NCBI GenBank assembly: GCA_002999035.1 | Contig: CP027241.1 | Location: forward strand, 1,801,001-1,865,000 | Origin: Lachnospiraceae bacterium oral taxon 500 | Lineage (GTDB): Bacteria; Bacillota; Clostridia; Lachnospirales; Vallitaleaceae | Length of the DNA: 64,000 nucleotides | Direction: 5' to 3' | Shown: one piece after another, positions 44,270 to 52,886 of the stretch | Numbering within the stretch: the first letter of the stretch is position 1 | Layout: each line of letters opens with the position of its first letter | The notes under the pieces: generated by a model | The model's database searches: none | Told to the model about the DNA's origin: nothing | What the model saw: only the letters and a program-made list of their open reading frames with translations | Made by a program: the position numbers and the translations under genes

Positions 44270-44668
44270 ATGAAAGAACGGGAAAAAATCATCAACTTGT
44301 GGTTTGATATGTGGCTGCAACAAAAAGATTTGGGAATAGACGATATTTTTACTGAAGATACCATTTATACGGAAAGCTGGGGTCCGAAATATGAAGATCG
44401 GCGGACGGTAAAGCATTGGTTTACTGAATGGAATACCCGAGGGAAGGTAGTGGAGTGGGATATCAGACAATATTTTCACGGCGAAAATCAAACCGTAGTG
44501 GAATGGTATTTTAAAGCCGAGATGAATGATAGCAGGGTAGATGAGTTTGACGGTATGACCCTGATTGAGTGGACGAAAGACAACAAAATCAAAAGCTTAA
44601 AAGAATTCGGCTGCGATATCGATAATTATAACCCCTATCAAAATGGCGAGATCCCTCGGTTTAGATAA
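44270..44668 (+). CDS. Nuclear transport factor 2 / SnoaL-like protein
   Basis: 132 residues of the NTF2-like fold: N-terminal helix EKIINLWFDMWLQQKDLGID, then IFTEDTIYTESWGPKYEDR, a helix around VKHWFTEWNTRG and strands TVVEWYFKAEM, FDGMTLIEWTKDNKIKSLKEF. Such proteins are small enzymes, binding proteins or toxin-immunity-like folds; no catalytic residues can be assigned. It is AT-rich, follows element C and has its own GGAGGATG site. Confidence 0.78.
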   Translation: MKEREKIINLWFDMWLQQKDLGIDDIFTEDTIYTESWGPKYEDRRTVKHWFTEWNTRGKVVEWDIRQYFHGENQTVVEWYFKAEMNDSRVDEFDGMTLIEWTKDNKIKSLKEFGCDIDNYNPYQNGEIPRFR

Positions 44669-44792
44669 TAATTCAAAACGGCGAAGCTTTCCGTGGGGGA
44701 AGGTTTAGATATTCATTTCCATTGCCGATAAGCTGCATTTGGTGCTGGAAGCAAAGGTTAAAAGGCGCAAGGCCGATAAAAGGACAAAAAAG

Positions 44793-45956
44793 ATGACAGG
44801 AAAAGAGCAGGAACAGGATTTAACCGCTGCGATTTTGACGCATTATGACCGGCATAAGCGAAAGCTGCCGTGGCGGGATACCGGCAATCCCTATTATATC
44901 TGGCTGTCGGAGATTATGCTCCAGCAAACCAGAGTGGAGGCGGTAAAAGATTATTTTACCCGCTTTGTGGCTGAACTTCCGGATATTAAAGCCTTGGCGG
45001 CCTGTGAGGAAGACCGGCTGCTTAAGTTGTGGGAAGGGCTGGGTTATTATTCCCGGGCGCGTAATTTAAAAAAAGCTGCCGGTCAGATTATGGCAGAGTA
45101 TAACGGGCGCTTGCCGGAAACCAAAGCGGAGTTGCTGCAATTAGCGGGAATCGGTGAATATACGGCGGCGGCGATTGCGGCGATTGCCTTTGGCCAGCCG
45201 GAGGTGGCATTAGACGGGAACCTGATTCGGGTGTTTAGCCGGATTTGGGCGAGGGAAGAGGACTTTAGCCGGCAAGCGGCCAAAAATGAACTGCGGGCTA
45301 GGATTTCTGTGTATTTGCCGGAAAATCGTGCCGGTGATTTTAACCAAGCGGTGATGGATATCGGTGCGCTGATTTGTCTGCCGAACGGCCGGCCGTTATG
45401 CGGAGAGTGTCCGGCGGCTCATTTTTGCCGGGCGAAGGCGGCCGGAGAAGTGATGCGCTATCCCTTAAAAAAAGAAAAGAAAAGCCGGAAAATTGAGGCG
45501 AGAACGATTTTAATTATTCAGCGGGGGGAAGCGGTCAGGCTCTGCCGGCGCGGAAACAAAGGTGTGCTGGCGGGATTATGGGAATTTCCGGGATTATCGG
45601 GTCATTGCAGTCAGGAAGAGATTCGGGAACAGTTAGCCGAGGAATTTTCGGTACTGGCGGCGGTAACTGCGGAAATAGAAGCGCTGCCGCCCGCAAGGCA
45701 TATTTTCAGCCATTTGGAATGGGATATGACGGCATATTGGATTTATTTGCCGGAGCCGGATTTGGTGGCGGAAACGGGCGGAGATTATCATGCGAGTGCG
45801 GACGGACCGGCGGTTATAGCGGCGGCTGGGCAGTCCTTTGAATTGACCGGGCAAGCAGCAGTCTGGGCAGACAGCCGGATGATTCGGCAGGAGTTATCTT
45901 TGCCGTCGGCTTTTAAGCCCTATCAGCAAGAAGCGCTGAAGCGGCTGGACGGGTAA
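44793..45956 (+). CDS. mutY: A/G-specific adenine glycosylase MutY
   Basis: About 387 residues taking ATG 44793; the frame stays open to 44739, so the start is uncertain. The helix-hairpin-helix Gly/Asp core is LLQLAGIGEYTAAAIAAIAF with the downstream catalytic Asp region FNQAVMDIGALIC. The early PWRDTGNPYYIWLSEIMLQQ motif contains the catalytic Glu. Four Cys (CLPNGRPLCGECPAAHFC) form the Fe-S loop. A C-terminal NUDIX-like domain (about 245-380) recognises 8-oxoG. MutY removes A paired with 8-oxoG. It precedes mutL without mutS. Confidence 0.92.
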   Translation: MTGKEQEQDLTAAILTHYDRHKRKLPWRDTGNPYYIWLSEIMLQQTRVEAVKDYFTRFVAELPDIKALAACEEDRLLKLWEGLGYYSRARNLKKAAGQIMAEYNGRLPETKAELLQLAGIGEYTAAAIAAIAFGQPEVALDGNLIRVFSRIWAREEDFSRQAAKNELRARISVYLPENRAGDFNQAVMDIGALICLPNGRPLCGECPAAHFCRAKAAGEVMRYPLKKEKKSRKIEARTILIIQRGEAVRLCRRGNKGVLAGLWEFPGLSGHCSQEEIREQLAEEFSVLAAVTAEIEALPPARHIFSHLEWDMTAYWIYLPEPDLVAETGGDYHASADGPAVIAAAGQSFELTGQAAVWADSRMIRQELSLPSAFKPYQQEALKRLDG

Positions 45957-46116
45957 GCAATAGAAAAAAACGGCAATCCGGTAGTTATGGGCTAAGCAGC
46001 GGAAAACAGGCGGAAAGTCTTAAAAAGGCTAACACCAAGCGGCAGAATCAAAGGACAAAGTTAGAGGCAGCCGGGTAAGCAAAGCCGGTAAAAAGCGGCG
46101 AATAGAAAGGGAAGCA

Positions 46117-48078
46117 ATGAGCAAGCAAATTCGAGAATTAGACGCGCTGACGGTTAATCAGATTGCGGCCGGCGAGGTGGTGGAGCGCCCGCTGTCGGTG
46201 GTTAAAGAGCTGGTAGAAAACGCGATTGATGCGGGAGCCACGGCTATTACTGTGGAAATCAGAGAAGGCGGGCTGAAGCTGATTCGCGTGACCGATAATG
46301 GCAGCGGGATTGATAAGGAACAGGTCAGAATGGCTTTCCGCCGGCATTTTACCAGCAAACTCCAAAAAATTGAAGATTTGTATGCGATTGAAAGTCTCGG
46401 CTTTCGGGGTGAGGCTTTGGCGGCGATTGCCGGGGTCTCGGTCAGCGAAATTATTACCAAAACCGAAGAGGCGCTGACCGGTGTGCGGCTGGTTCAGGAA
46501 GGAGTCAGCGAAACGGCGTTTGAGGAAATCGGTGCCCCGAAAGGAACAACACTGCTGATTAAGGAGCTTTTCTTTAATACGCCGGCTCGTAAAAAGTTTT
46601 TAAAGTCGGAAAAAACGGAAGGCTCTTATGTGATTGAGTTTATGCAGCGGATTTCATTGGCCTATCGCCAGATTGCCTTTAAGCTGATTACCGACGGCAA
46701 GGTCAGGCTGCAAACAAACGGCGACGGTGATTTGCGGGCGGCGATTCTGTATATTTTCGGTGCCGAAACAGCCAAAAAATTAAAGGAAGTCCAATATTCA
46801 GAAAAGGGCGTTACAATCAATGGTTTTGTCGGTACGCCGGAATTAAACCGGGGCAACCGCAGTTATGAGATTTATTTTGTTAACGGCCGCTATGTGAAAA
46901 GCAAATGGATTCAGGAGGGCATTGAAGAGGGCGCATTTGGCTATGTGATGCAGCATCAGTTTCCGTTTGCGGTTTTGGAAATTGAAGTTGAGCCGGACAA
47001 GCTGGATGTCAATGTTCATCCGCAAAAAGCCGAGGTGCGGTTCGAAAACGGCTATTTGGTTAAAGAAGCAGTACGGCGGGCAGTAGCGCAGGCATTTGCG
47101 GAAAAAGAAGTTATTCCGGCGGTTCGGCTGGAGGACCGGCCGGCGCCGCATTTTCAACCGGATCAGGCGCAAAAAGCGGCCTATAACCGAGCGGAGCCGT
47201 TTGAAATCAATCGGCTGAAAGCGGAAGAAACTAGGACAGATTTTGCGCCAAATCAGAGCAATGCACCGGATTTTGGCAGAGAAGCATTTCCGGTGCCGGC
47301 GGAAGGAAAACCGGAAGCACCGAATGAAGCGGGCGCTTTTATCCGTGAGCCGGCAGGAAGCTTTGTGCCTGAATTTTCGGAGTATTCCACCCAACCGGTG
47401 GTTATACCGGCCGAGCAGCGCGCCGACCTGCCTTCAAGGGGAAACCAAATGACGCTTTCCGGGCCGGAGGCGACTCAGGAGTTCATTGATTTGAGCAGTG
47501 TCAAAAGCCACAAGGTGATTGGTCAGTTGTTTGATACTTATTGGCTGATTGAGTTTCAGGGCGCTTTATACATTATCGACCAGCATGCGGCTCATGAAAA
47601 GGTGCTGTATGAGCGGTTTGTTAAGCGCTTTAACGAGAGTGATATTCATACGCAGCAGCTGCTTGAACCGCTGGTGATTGAAGTCAGTGCCGGAGAAATG
47701 CAAAACTTTTTGGCGGCGCAGCCCTTTTTTGATCGGCTCGGCTTTGAAACAGAGCCGTTCGGTGCGGGGGCAATTAAAATCAGCGGTGTGCCGTATTTAT
47801 TCAATCAGGCTATGAAAAAAGAGAACTTCATTTATTTGCTCGATCAAATGGAAGAAAAAAACTTTAAGCTAAATGCCGAAACCATTGACCATGAGCTGGC
47901 GACAATGGCCTGTAAAGCGGCGGTCAAGGGCAATGACCGTTTGAGCCGGCAGGAATACGAGGGCTTAATCAGCGAACTTTTAACCTTGAAAAATCCCTAT
48001 CATTGCCCGCATGGGCGGCCGACTCTGATTAAAATGACGAGGTACGAGCTGGACCGGAAGTTTAAACGAATCCTGTAA
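46117..48078 (+). CDS. mutL: DNA mismatch repair protein MutL with endonuclease motif
   Basis: 653 residues. The GHKL ATPase domain has VKELVENAIDAGATAI, RVTDNGSGIDKEQV and ESLGFRGEALAAIAGV, and YFVNGRYVKS at about 250. A Pro/Glu-rich linker spans about 345-455. The dimerisation domain holds DQHAAHEKVLYERF, the endonuclease motif DQHA-x2-E-x4-E, and CPHGRPT near the end supplies metal ligands. This is the latent nuclease type found in bacteria without MutH. The order mutL-miaA-hfq is typical of Clostridia. Confidence 0.97.
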   Translation: MSKQIRELDALTVNQIAAGEVVERPLSVVKELVENAIDAGATAITVEIREGGLKLIRVTDNGSGIDKEQVRMAFRRHFTSKLQKIEDLYAIESLGFRGEALAAIAGVSVSEIITKTEEALTGVRLVQEGVSETAFEEIGAPKGTTLLIKELFFNTPARKKFLKSEKTEGSYVIEFMQRISLAYRQIAFKLITDGKVRLQTNGDGDLRAAILYIFGAETAKKLKEVQYSEKGVTINGFVGTPELNRGNRSYEIYFVNGRYVKSKWIQEGIEEGAFGYVMQHQFPFAVLEIEVEPDKLDVNVHPQKAEVRFENGYLVKEAVRRAVAQAFAEKEVIPAVRLEDRPAPHFQPDQAQKAAYNRAEPFEINRLKAEETRTDFAPNQSNAPDFGREAFPVPAEGKPEAPNEAGAFIREPAGSFVPEFSEYSTQPVVIPAEQRADLPSRGNQMTLSGPEATQEFIDLSSVKSHKVIGQLFDTYWLIEFQGALYIIDQHAAHEKVLYERFVKRFNESDIHTQQLLEPLVIEVSAGEMQNFLAAQPFFDRLGFETEPFGAGAIKISGVPYLFNQAMKKENFIYLLDQMEEKNFKLNAETIDHELATMACKAAVKGNDRLSRQEYEGLISELLTLKNPYHCPHGRPTLIKMTRYELDRKFKRIL

Positions 48079-48095
48079 CAGAAAGCGGAGAGATT

Positions 48096-49037
48096 ATGGC
48101 AAAACAACCATTGATTATTATTGCCGGGCCGACGGCGACCGGTAAGACCAAGCTGGCAGTGATGCTGGCCAAACAATTAAACGGAAGTATTATTTCCGCT
48201 GACTCAATGCAGGTTTACCGCGGCATGGATATTGGCTCGGCCAAAGCCAGTGCCGAGGAGCAGGCAGCAGTGAAGCACTATTTGCTGGATATTCGCGAAC
48301 CGGAGGAGAGTTTCAGCGTTTGGGAGTTTCAAAAAGCAGCCAAGGAGGCAATCGCTGAAATTACGGCGGCCGGGAAGATTCCGATCTTAGTCGGCGGAAC
48401 GGGTTTTTATATTCAGGCGCTGCTCTATGATATTGCCTTTGAGGAAAGCGGACCGACACAGGTCAGGGAAAAATGGGAAGAAATCGCAGCTGACAGGGGG
48501 TATGAATATTTATACGAAGAGCTAAAGCGGATTGACCCGGAATCAACGTCTAAAATTCACGCCAATAACCACAAGCGGATTTTACGGGCGCTGGAGTATT
48601 ATGACCTGACCGGTGAGAAAATCAGCCTGCACAACCAAAGGGAAAGTCAGAAAGAAAGCAGCTATCAGGAGTTATTTTATGTTCTTACCATGGATCGGGC
48701 GATGCTGTATCAAAGGATTGAGCAAAGAGTGGATGCGATGCTGGCCGGCGGGCTGATTGAGGAAGTGCAGAAGCTGTATGACCGGGGCTGCCGCCGGGAA
48801 ATGACGGCAATGCAGGGCCTTGGTTATAAGGAAATTTTAAATTACTTATCCGGCGAGTGGAGCTTGGAAAAGGCGGCCGAGGAACTTAAAAAAGGAACCC
48901 GCCATTTTGCCAAACGGCAGATTACTTGGTTTAAGCGGGAAAAAAATGTAGAATGGATTGATTTAAACAATTATACATTTGACTATCAGCAAATATGTGA
49001 TAAAATAAAGAGAGATTATGCAGTTATTAATAGATAG
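48096..49037 (+). CDS. miaA: tRNA dimethylallyltransferase MiaA
   Basis: 313 residues with the P-loop IAGPTATGKTKLAVMLAKQL, the ISADSMQVYRGMDIGSAK block that binds the tRNA base, LVGGTGFYIQALLYDI and the C-terminal AMQGLGYKEI and THFAKRQITWFKRE-like segment (RHFAKRQITWFKREKN). It adds a dimethylallyl group from DMAPP to A37 of tRNAs reading UNN codons, using an isoprenoid precursor. It lies 18 bases after mutL and 24 before hfq. Confidence 0.97.
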   Translation: MAKQPLIIIAGPTATGKTKLAVMLAKQLNGSIISADSMQVYRGMDIGSAKASAEEQAAVKHYLLDIREPEESFSVWEFQKAAKEAIAEITAAGKIPILVGGTGFYIQALLYDIAFEESGPTQVREKWEEIAADRGYEYLYEELKRIDPESTSKIHANNHKRILRALEYYDLTGEKISLHNQRESQKESSYQELFYVLTMDRAMLYQRIEQRVDAMLAGGLIEEVQKLYDRGCRREMTAMQGLGYKEILNYLSGEWSLEKAAEELKKGTRHFAKRQITWFKREKNVEWIDLNNYTFDYQQICDKIKRDYAVINR

Positions 49038-49060
49038 ACTAAAAGAAAGAGAGAAAAACT

Positions 49061-49300
49061 ATGAATAAAACGGTTAATTTACAGGATATATTTTTAAATC
49101 AGGTCAGGAAGGAAAAAATTTCAGTTGTGCTTTATTTGACAAATGGCTTTCAAATGAAAGGCTATGTCAAAGGCTTTGACAATTATATTGTGATTTTAGA
49201 GGCGGACGGCAAGCAGCAGCTTATTTTTAAGCATGCGATTTCAACGGTTATGCCGTCGCGGGATATTCATTTATCCCTGACGGCTGAGGACGGAGAATAA
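49061..49300 (+). CDS. hfq: RNA chaperone Hfq
   Basis: 79 residues, a short Gram-positive Hfq. Sm1 motif: [20 protein letters not shown], followed by YIVILEA; Sm2: [15 protein letters not shown]. Residues [14 protein letters not shown] form the N-terminal helix. It forms a hexameric ring that pairs small RNAs with mRNAs. Position after miaA is the classic one. Confidence 0.96.
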   Translation: MNKTVNLQDIFLNQVRKEKISVVLYLTNGFQMKGYVKGFDNYIVILEADGKQQLIFKHAISTVMPSRDIHLSLTAEDGE

Positions 49301-49302
49301 TA

Positions 49303-51102
49303 ATGGGGCAAGCTATGAAATTTCATGAATTGGTAACGAATCCGAAACTGTTAAGAGCAATTAAGGAAATGGGATATGAGGAAGCGACACCGATTCAGGA
49401 AGCCGTTATTCCCATGATTGCGGGCGGCGGTGATGTCATTGCCCGGTCGCAGACCGGTACCGGCAAGACGGCAGCTTTTTCTATTCCGGTGTTGGATAAA
49501 ATTGACGAGAATTTATCAAGACCTCAGGTTTTGATTTTATGCCCGACCAGAGAATTGGCCGTGCAGGTAGCCGGAGAAATTCGAAAGCTGCTTAGCTTTT
49601 CCCATAATATTAAGGTTTTGCCGGTTTATGGCGGCGAGCCGATTTATAAGCAGATTATGGCGCTGAAAAAAGGCGTGCAGGTGATTGTCGGCACGCCGGG
49701 GCGGATTATGGATCATATGGAGCGGAAAACCCTGCGCTTTAGCGAAGTACATACCGTTATCCTGGATGAGGCGGATGAAATGCTGAAAATGGGATTTCGT
49801 GAGGATATTGAGTTCATTTTGACGGCAGTTCCGGCAGAGGTGCAAAAACTGCTCTTTTCGGCCACTATGCCGGCAGAAATTATTGAACTGGCCGGCAAAT
49901 ATTTGAAAGAACCGGGCGAGGTCAAAATCGAGGCCAGCGGCATTACTACCGATACGGTGCTGCAAAGCTACTGCGCGGTGAAAAAGGAATTAAAGCCGGA
50001 GGCGCTGTTTCGGATTTTGGATGATAAATCGCCGGAGCGGTGCATGGTATTCTGCAATACGAAAAAAATGGTTGATGAGATCACCGATGCTTTGCAGGAA
50101 AGAGGCTTTTGGGGCGATAAGATTCATGGTGATTTAAAGCAGGAACTGCGCATGGGCGTGCTGGAAAAGTTCAATAAGGGTATTTTGCATATTTTGGTCT
50201 GCACCGATGTCGCGGCCAGAGGGCTGGACATTCAAAATGTTGATCTGGTAGTCAATTATGACGTACCGGATAAGGAAGAATACTATGTTCACCGGATTGG
50301 TCGTTCCGGCCGGGCAGGCAAGGCGGGCGAGTCGATTACGATTGTGACGCGTCCTGACCGGATTCGCTTCCGTAACGTGGAGATTTATATTCAAAAAAAG
50401 ATTGAGCGGATGGAGATTCCTTCCAGAGTTGAAGTGCGGGAGAAGCAAATTACCCGCTTTACCGAAAACCTGCTAAGTAACATGGAAACCGAGCTTTTGT
50501 ATGATTATGAAGAAATGGTGGAAAAGTTACAGGCCAAGGGCTATTCGGCCAAGCAGATAGCAGCTGCGCTTTTGAGGCAAACACTGGCCGTTGAGGCAGC
50601 GGACGAGGAAAGAGATGTCAATGACTATCGTTTTGACGCGCCCAAACGGGAGCGCTCTGTGCCGGAACGCGGCCGGGAGCGGGGAAAGGAACGCGAACGC
50701 AGCAAAGACGGAGGTGCAGAGCGAAAAAGAGAGCGGGCGGAAAAGCCGGCCGGCAGTGAGCGCCGGGAGCGGCCGTTTGAGGAACGGAGTAAGCACGGTA
50801 AGCGGAAAGGAAAACCGGAAGAAGTATTTTTCGAGCGGGGCAAAAGAAAGGGGAAAGCGGTAGCCGAGCAGGTTCGGTTGTTCCTGTCGGCCGGCAAGAA
50901 GCACAAGGTATCAGTTGGTGATGTGGTCGGTGCGATTGTCGGCGAAGCCGGTATTGATGCGGCACATATCGGTACGATTGATATGTATGATAAGTTTTCC
51001 TTTGTCGATGTCAGCAAGGAAAGCGCCAAAAAAGTGCTGAACTCTTTGCAGAATAAGCGGATCAAAGGCCGTAAGCTGAATGTAGAGATTGCCAAGGGCT
51101 AA
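49303..51102 (+). CDS. DEAD-box RNA helicase with DbpA-type RNA-binding domain
   Basis: 599 residues. Q motif and motif I: EATPIQEAVIPMI, ARSQTGTGKTAAFSIP; motif II DEADEML; motif III FSATMP; motif VI HRIGRSGRAGKAG. Residues about 445-525 are an Arg/Glu-rich low-complexity linker, and the last about 75 residues form a DbpA-like RNA recognition domain (VRLFLSAGKKHKVSVGDVVG, IGTIDMYDKFSFVDV). It probably remodels rRNA or mRNA, often in the cold. The start could also be ATG 49315. It begins two bases after hfq, an RNA-metabolism pair. Confidence 0.92.
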   Translation: MGQAMKFHELVTNPKLLRAIKEMGYEEATPIQEAVIPMIAGGGDVIARSQTGTGKTAAFSIPVLDKIDENLSRPQVLILCPTRELAVQVAGEIRKLLSFSHNIKVLPVYGGEPIYKQIMALKKGVQVIVGTPGRIMDHMERKTLRFSEVHTVILDEADEMLKMGFREDIEFILTAVPAEVQKLLFSATMPAEIIELAGKYLKEPGEVKIEASGITTDTVLQSYCAVKKELKPEALFRILDDKSPERCMVFCNTKKMVDEITDALQERGFWGDKIHGDLKQELRMGVLEKFNKGILHILVCTDVAARGLDIQNVDLVVNYDVPDKEEYYVHRIGRSGRAGKAGESITIVTRPDRIRFRNVEIYIQKKIERMEIPSRVEVREKQITRFTENLLSNMETELLYDYEEMVEKLQAKGYSAKQIAAALLRQTLAVEAADEERDVNDYRFDAPKRERSVPERGRERGKERERSKDGGAERKRERAEKPAGSERRERPFEERSKHGKRKGKPEEVFFERGKRKGKAVAEQVRLFLSAGKKHKVSVGDVVGAIVGEAGIDAAHIGTIDMYDKFSFVDVSKESAKKVLNSLQNKRIKGRKLNVEIAKG

Positions 51103-51259
51103 TCCTCCATGTTTGTAATTGCTGTAGATGAGCAAGGCTGATGAGCCGAACTTGCAGCCTTTGAGATTGCGGGGGCTTGTATTTACAGGCACAATTCCTT
51201 GATATTTCAATGGATTATCAGCGGCTTATCTCATGGCTGCAATTTTTTAAAATAAGTAG

Positions 51260-51289
51260 TTGACGAAATACCGCTTCATGCGATATAAT
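51260..51289 (+). promoter_or_regulatory. Promoter and long leader of rpsU
   Basis: TTGACG (51260-51265) and TATAAT (51284-51289) are 18 bases apart. The transcript would have a leader of about 200 bases that contains an AAAAAAGCTTTTTT palindrome near 51305 and CGGCAAATTTGCCG (51347-51360). The rest of the 51103-51496 gap has no gene. Confidence 0.75.
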
Positions 51290-51496
51290 AAACAAAGTGC
51301 TTGAAAAAAAGCTTTTTTGTAGAGTTTTGTTTCGAGGCTTGACGGGCGGCAAATTTGCCGTATCCATCAGAGTTGCAAAGCTTTCTTGAGCTGAGTAACA
51401 GCGCAGAGCTTTTTGAAGTCGTAAGGGAATGCTTTGGGTTTGCCGGAGTTTTACCAAGCGGCCAAGCATAAATCGTAACCGGAGGGGGTGTAAAAG

Positions 51497-51673
51497 GTGT
51501 CAACTGTAAAAGTCAAAGAAAACGAGAGCTTGGACAGCGCATTGCGTCGTTTTAAGAGAAACTGCGCCAAGGCCGGTATCATGCAGGAGTTGCGTAAACG
51601 CGAGCATTATGAGAAGCCGAGCGTTCGCCGCAAGAAAAAGTCAGAAGCAGCCAGAAAACGGAAGCATAAATAA
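51497..51673 (+). CDS. rpsU: 30S ribosomal protein S21
   Basis: 58 residues starting at GTG 51497, after GGAGGGGGTG (51481-51490). The sequence [40 protein letters not shown] and a C-terminal Arg/Lys-rich tail ([17 protein letters not shown]) is a complete S21. S21 helps start translation on the 30S subunit. A terminator follows at 51707-51746. Confidence 0.96.
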   Translation: MSTVKVKENESLDSALRRFKRNCAKAGIMQELRKREHYEKPSVRRKKKSEAARKRKHK

Positions 51674-51706
51674 GCTGGCTTGGTTTCGATGAAATATGCT
51701 GAAAAA

Positions 51707-51746
51707 TAAAGAACTCTTTTCCGATTACGGGAAGGGGTTCTTTTAA
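51707..51746 (+). terminator. Terminator of rpsU
   Basis: AAAGAACTCTTTTCC pairs imperfectly with GGAAGGGGTTCTTTT around ATTAC-type loop and ends in TTTT. Confidence 0.78.
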
Positions 51747-51813
51747 AATTTAAATCTGAAAAAAGGATTTTCAGTGTGTAAAGAGAATATTAAAATGATA
51801 TAAGAATTGCGAA

Positions 51814-51850
51814 GGCGTTAGCTGAAGCAATCCTGTATCGTGGGGACACC
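51814..51850 (+). promoter_or_regulatory. Leader motif copy 3, upstream of hpf
   Basis: GGCGTTAGCTGAAGCAATC then CTGTATCGTGGGGACACC matches copy 2 at 19628 at about 30 of 36 positions. It lies 79 bases before the hpf start. A shorter echo, GCGTTAGCCGAAAG, is at 52532-52545. Confidence 0.5.
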
Positions 51851-51929
51851 ACATTATATAATAGGGAAGCCGGCGCAAGCGGCAAGGCTGACATTTTCTC
51901 GGAACACGGAGAGGTGAAAGGAGTTTGTT

Positions 51930-52472
51930 ATGAGGTATATTATCAGTGGTAAGAACATGACCGTAAAAGAGGGATTAAAGGAGAGAATCGAGGAAAAGCT
52001 GAATAAGCTGGATAAGTTCTTTTCCGAAGAAACAAAGGTGCAGGTAACATTAAGCACCGAAAAAAGAGATAGTATCATTGAAGTAACGATTCCAATCCGT
52101 GGGTCGGTGATTCGAGCCGAAGAGCGCGGCGAAACCATGTATATTGCCCTGGATAATGCGGTTGATAAGCTGGAGCGGCAAATGGTTAAGCACCGGAAAA
52201 AATTGGTTGACGGTCATCGTCAGGCCAAGGAATTAAAAATTGATTATTTTGAGCAAATCAGCGCTGAGCCTGAGGATGCCATCAATATTGAGCGGACGAA
52301 AAAAATCAGCGTGAAGCCGATGGATCCGGAGGAGGCCTGCTTGCAGATGGATTTGCTGGGACATGATTTTTATGTTTTCCGTAACCGCTATACCAATGAT
52401 ATCAATGTAGTTTATAAAAGAAAGAATACCGGTTACGGCCTGATTGAAACAGATGGGGAAGAGGCCGAATAA
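51930..52472 (+). CDS. hpf: Ribosome hibernation promoting factor, long form
   Basis: 180 residues. The N-terminal domain (YIISGKNMTVKEGLKERIEE, KLNKLDKFFSEETKVQVTLS) is the HPF/RaiA fold that binds the decoding centre, and residues about 120-180 form the long-form dimerisation domain (VKPMDPEEACLQMDLLGHDF, YVFRNRYTNDINVVYKRKNT). Long HPF joins two 70S ribosomes into inactive 100S particles in stationary phase. It follows rpsU after a terminator and has an unusual leader motif at 51814. AAGGAG precedes the ATG. Confidence 0.95.
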   Translation: MRYIISGKNMTVKEGLKERIEEKLNKLDKFFSEETKVQVTLSTEKRDSIIEVTIPIRGSVIRAEERGETMYIALDNAVDKLERQMVKHRKKLVDGHRQAKELKIDYFEQISAEPEDAINIERTKKISVKPMDPEEACLQMDLLGHDFYVFRNRYTNDINVVYKRKNTGYGLIETDGEEAE

Positions 52473-52583
52473 GCCCAGCCGTTTATCGGAAAATTAAGCG
52501 GGCCGCGAATATCATCACAAGGCTGCGGCAAGCGTTAGCCGAAAGATAGAGGCCTGCGTAATTTTATAAAAAATCAGAAAAAC

Positions 52584-52685
52584 AAGGGGCTGTTGCACTT
52601 TAAGTCCATTATACAAGATATTGAAAAGATTTATCTGTACCAAAGCAATATCTTGATATCAATCTTAATTATGCAACAGTCCCTT
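52584..52685. mobile_element. 102-bp palindromic element with GGGGCTGTTGCA ends
   Basis: AAGGGGCTGTTGCA (52584-52597) and TGCAACAGTCCCTT (52672-52685) are inverse with one mismatch. CAAGATATTG and CAATATCTTG are exact inner arms (52614/52646). GGGxCTGTTGCA is a typical end of several IS families, so this may be a MITE left from an IS. It lies in the 414-base gap before secA, which otherwise holds no gene. Confidence 0.65.
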
Positions 52686-52792
52686 TTCCGTGTCAAAGTT
52701 TGGCAGTCAAGTATCGGCCGGCCTAAGCAGTAACGGCTGTGGGAGTGTCAGGGCATTCCCCGCCGGAAAATTTGCCTCCGGAAAACTTTTGC

Positions 52793-52821
52793 TTGCAAGT
52801 CAAAAAGGATAGTGTTAAAAT
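52793..52821 (+). promoter_or_regulatory. Putative secA promoter
   Basis: TTGCAA (52793-52798) and TAAAAT (52816-52821) with 17-base spacing, 66 bases before the ATG. Confidence 0.55.
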
Positions 52822-52886
52822 AGAAATAATTATGATTATATGAAGTTTGAAAGCGAAAAGTAAGATAGAGAAAAGAAAGGGAAGGC

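Noticed and set aside
50527-51095. Several long minus-strand frames inside the helicase gene
   Set aside because: They mirror the Arg/Glu-rich low-complexity linker of the helicase and have no initiation signals.
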